DNA from: CBDDRG01 sp051306415
Lineage (GTDB): Bacteria > Pseudomonadota > Gammaproteobacteria > Pseudomonadales > Porticoccaceae
DNA length: 6,407 bases
Assembly (NCBI GenBank): GCA_051306415.1
Contig: JBPPNE010000252.1
Location: forward strand, 1-6,407
Reading direction: 5' to 3'
Part shown: positions 6,194 to 6,407 of the stretch, piece by piece
Position numbering within the stretch: the stretch's first letter is position 1
Layout of the letters: each line of letters starts with the position of its first letter
Translations under genes and position numbers: made by a program
The notes under the pieces: generated by a model
Database searches by the model: none
What the model saw: only the letters and a program-made list of their open reading frames with translations
What the model was told of the DNA's origin: nothing

Positions 6194-6256
6194 GCCCAAC
6201 GTAAAGTTGAGGAGCGCGCCGCTTTTTGCGCGTCCCGGTCGAATGCAGAGTTAGGC
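6194..6256 (-). other. attC-like integron recombination site
   Basis: Read on the minus strand, this 63-bp stretch runs GCCTAAC (R''), a 5-base spacer, an L box ATTCGA, a GC-rich stem with an A-rich loop, the L box partner TCAAC, a 5-base spacer, and GTTGGGC (R'). The outer boxes fit RYYYAAC and GTTRRRY and pair with one mismatch. The L boxes pair with one extra base in the L'' arm, which in attC bottom strands is the extrahelical G that sets orientation. Length and layout fit attC sites (about 57-141 bp). In this orientation the site ends 93 bases before higB, so higBA would be the next cassette. No second attC was found beyond higA and no integrase gene is present. Confidence 0.6.
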
Positions 6257-6338
6257 TAGATGCATGATTAAAAGATACCTATTGTTCCTGCGCCATATTG
6301 GTGGAATGTTACAATGCGAGACCAGACCCCGTTGACGC

Positions 6339-6399
6339 GTGTTGATGCAAGACCTGACTGTATTGCCCTATGTGATATTATGCTGAAAGACCTGACCCC
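6339..6399 (+). repeat. 61-bp dispersed repeat, copy 2, with an extra half unit upstream
   Basis: This is a direct copy of 5302-5362, 1037 bases further on. Just upstream, ATGCGAGACCAGACCCC at 6314-6330 repeats the core motif of GATGCAAGACCTGAC (6344-6358) and TGAAAGACCTGACCCC (6384-6399), so three related units stand in tandem near the window edge. The array may continue beyond it. Bases 6257-6313 hold no supported gene. Confidence 0.6.
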
Positions 6400-6407
6400 G
6401 TATTCCT

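Noticed and set aside
6264..6335. 23-codon plus-strand frame MIKRYLLFL... just after the attC-like site
   Set aside because: It could be the start of a cassette gene, but it is very short, has no clear ribosome site and runs into the repeat. The attC polarity also favours the opposite orientation.
1..6407. CRISPR array, tRNA, rRNA or riboswitch
   Set aside because: No regularly spaced repeats and no recognisable structured RNA gene were seen by eye on either strand.

Overview
The window looks like an accessory stretch of a moderately GC-rich proteobacterial chromosome, more likely gamma- than betaproteobacterial. This rests on the gene families present (a FadD15-type acyl-CoA synthetase, a DUF1003 protein, an Old Yellow Enzyme homologue, a HigBA module) and on the dispersed palindromic repeats. 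No rRNA, tRNA or other marker fixes the taxon.

Left part (1-2935): a small four-helix membrane protein on the minus strand (159-635) resembles styrene-oxide isomerase. It keeps the His and both Asn of the haem/substrate site but lacks the catalytic Tyr. It is divergent from a complete AMP-forming long-chain acyl-CoA synthetase on the plus strand (996-2822), which is followed by a plausible intrinsic terminator (2905-2935). The 360-base gap between them holds one clean palindrome.

Middle part (2936-4012): a DUF1003 membrane protein gene on the minus strand is split by a single extra base near 3374. Beyond it lie two non-coding repeats back to back. The first is a long imperfect palindrome of the CTTCGAC/GTTCG type (3723-3862). 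The second is a 141-bp MITE-like element (3867-4007) with 16-bp terminal inverted repeats and a 4-bp CTAA duplication, ending next to the stop codon of the following gene.

Right part (4013-6407): an Old Yellow Enzyme family oxidoreductase (minus, 4013-5101) is followed by a higBA toxin-antitoxin operon (minus, toxin first). The antitoxin looks intact. The toxin has lost its last 12 residues to a Tyr-to-stop change inside the conserved H-x-x-Y-D motif. Two near-identical operator palindromes lie in and just downstream of the higBA promoter. Directly upstream of the promoter is a 63-bp fold with the layout of an integron attC site, and the module is flanked by two direct copies of a 61-bp repeat (5302-5362 and 6339-6399). 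Together this suggests that higBA arrived on a mobile unit, possibly an integron cassette, and that the toxin later decayed.

I found no clearly new multi-gene system. The observations most worth following up are the defective toxin beside an intact antitoxin, the attC/direct-repeat context of higBA, the frameshifted DUF1003 gene with a nearby nine-base slippery run, and the StyC-like protein without its tyrosine.
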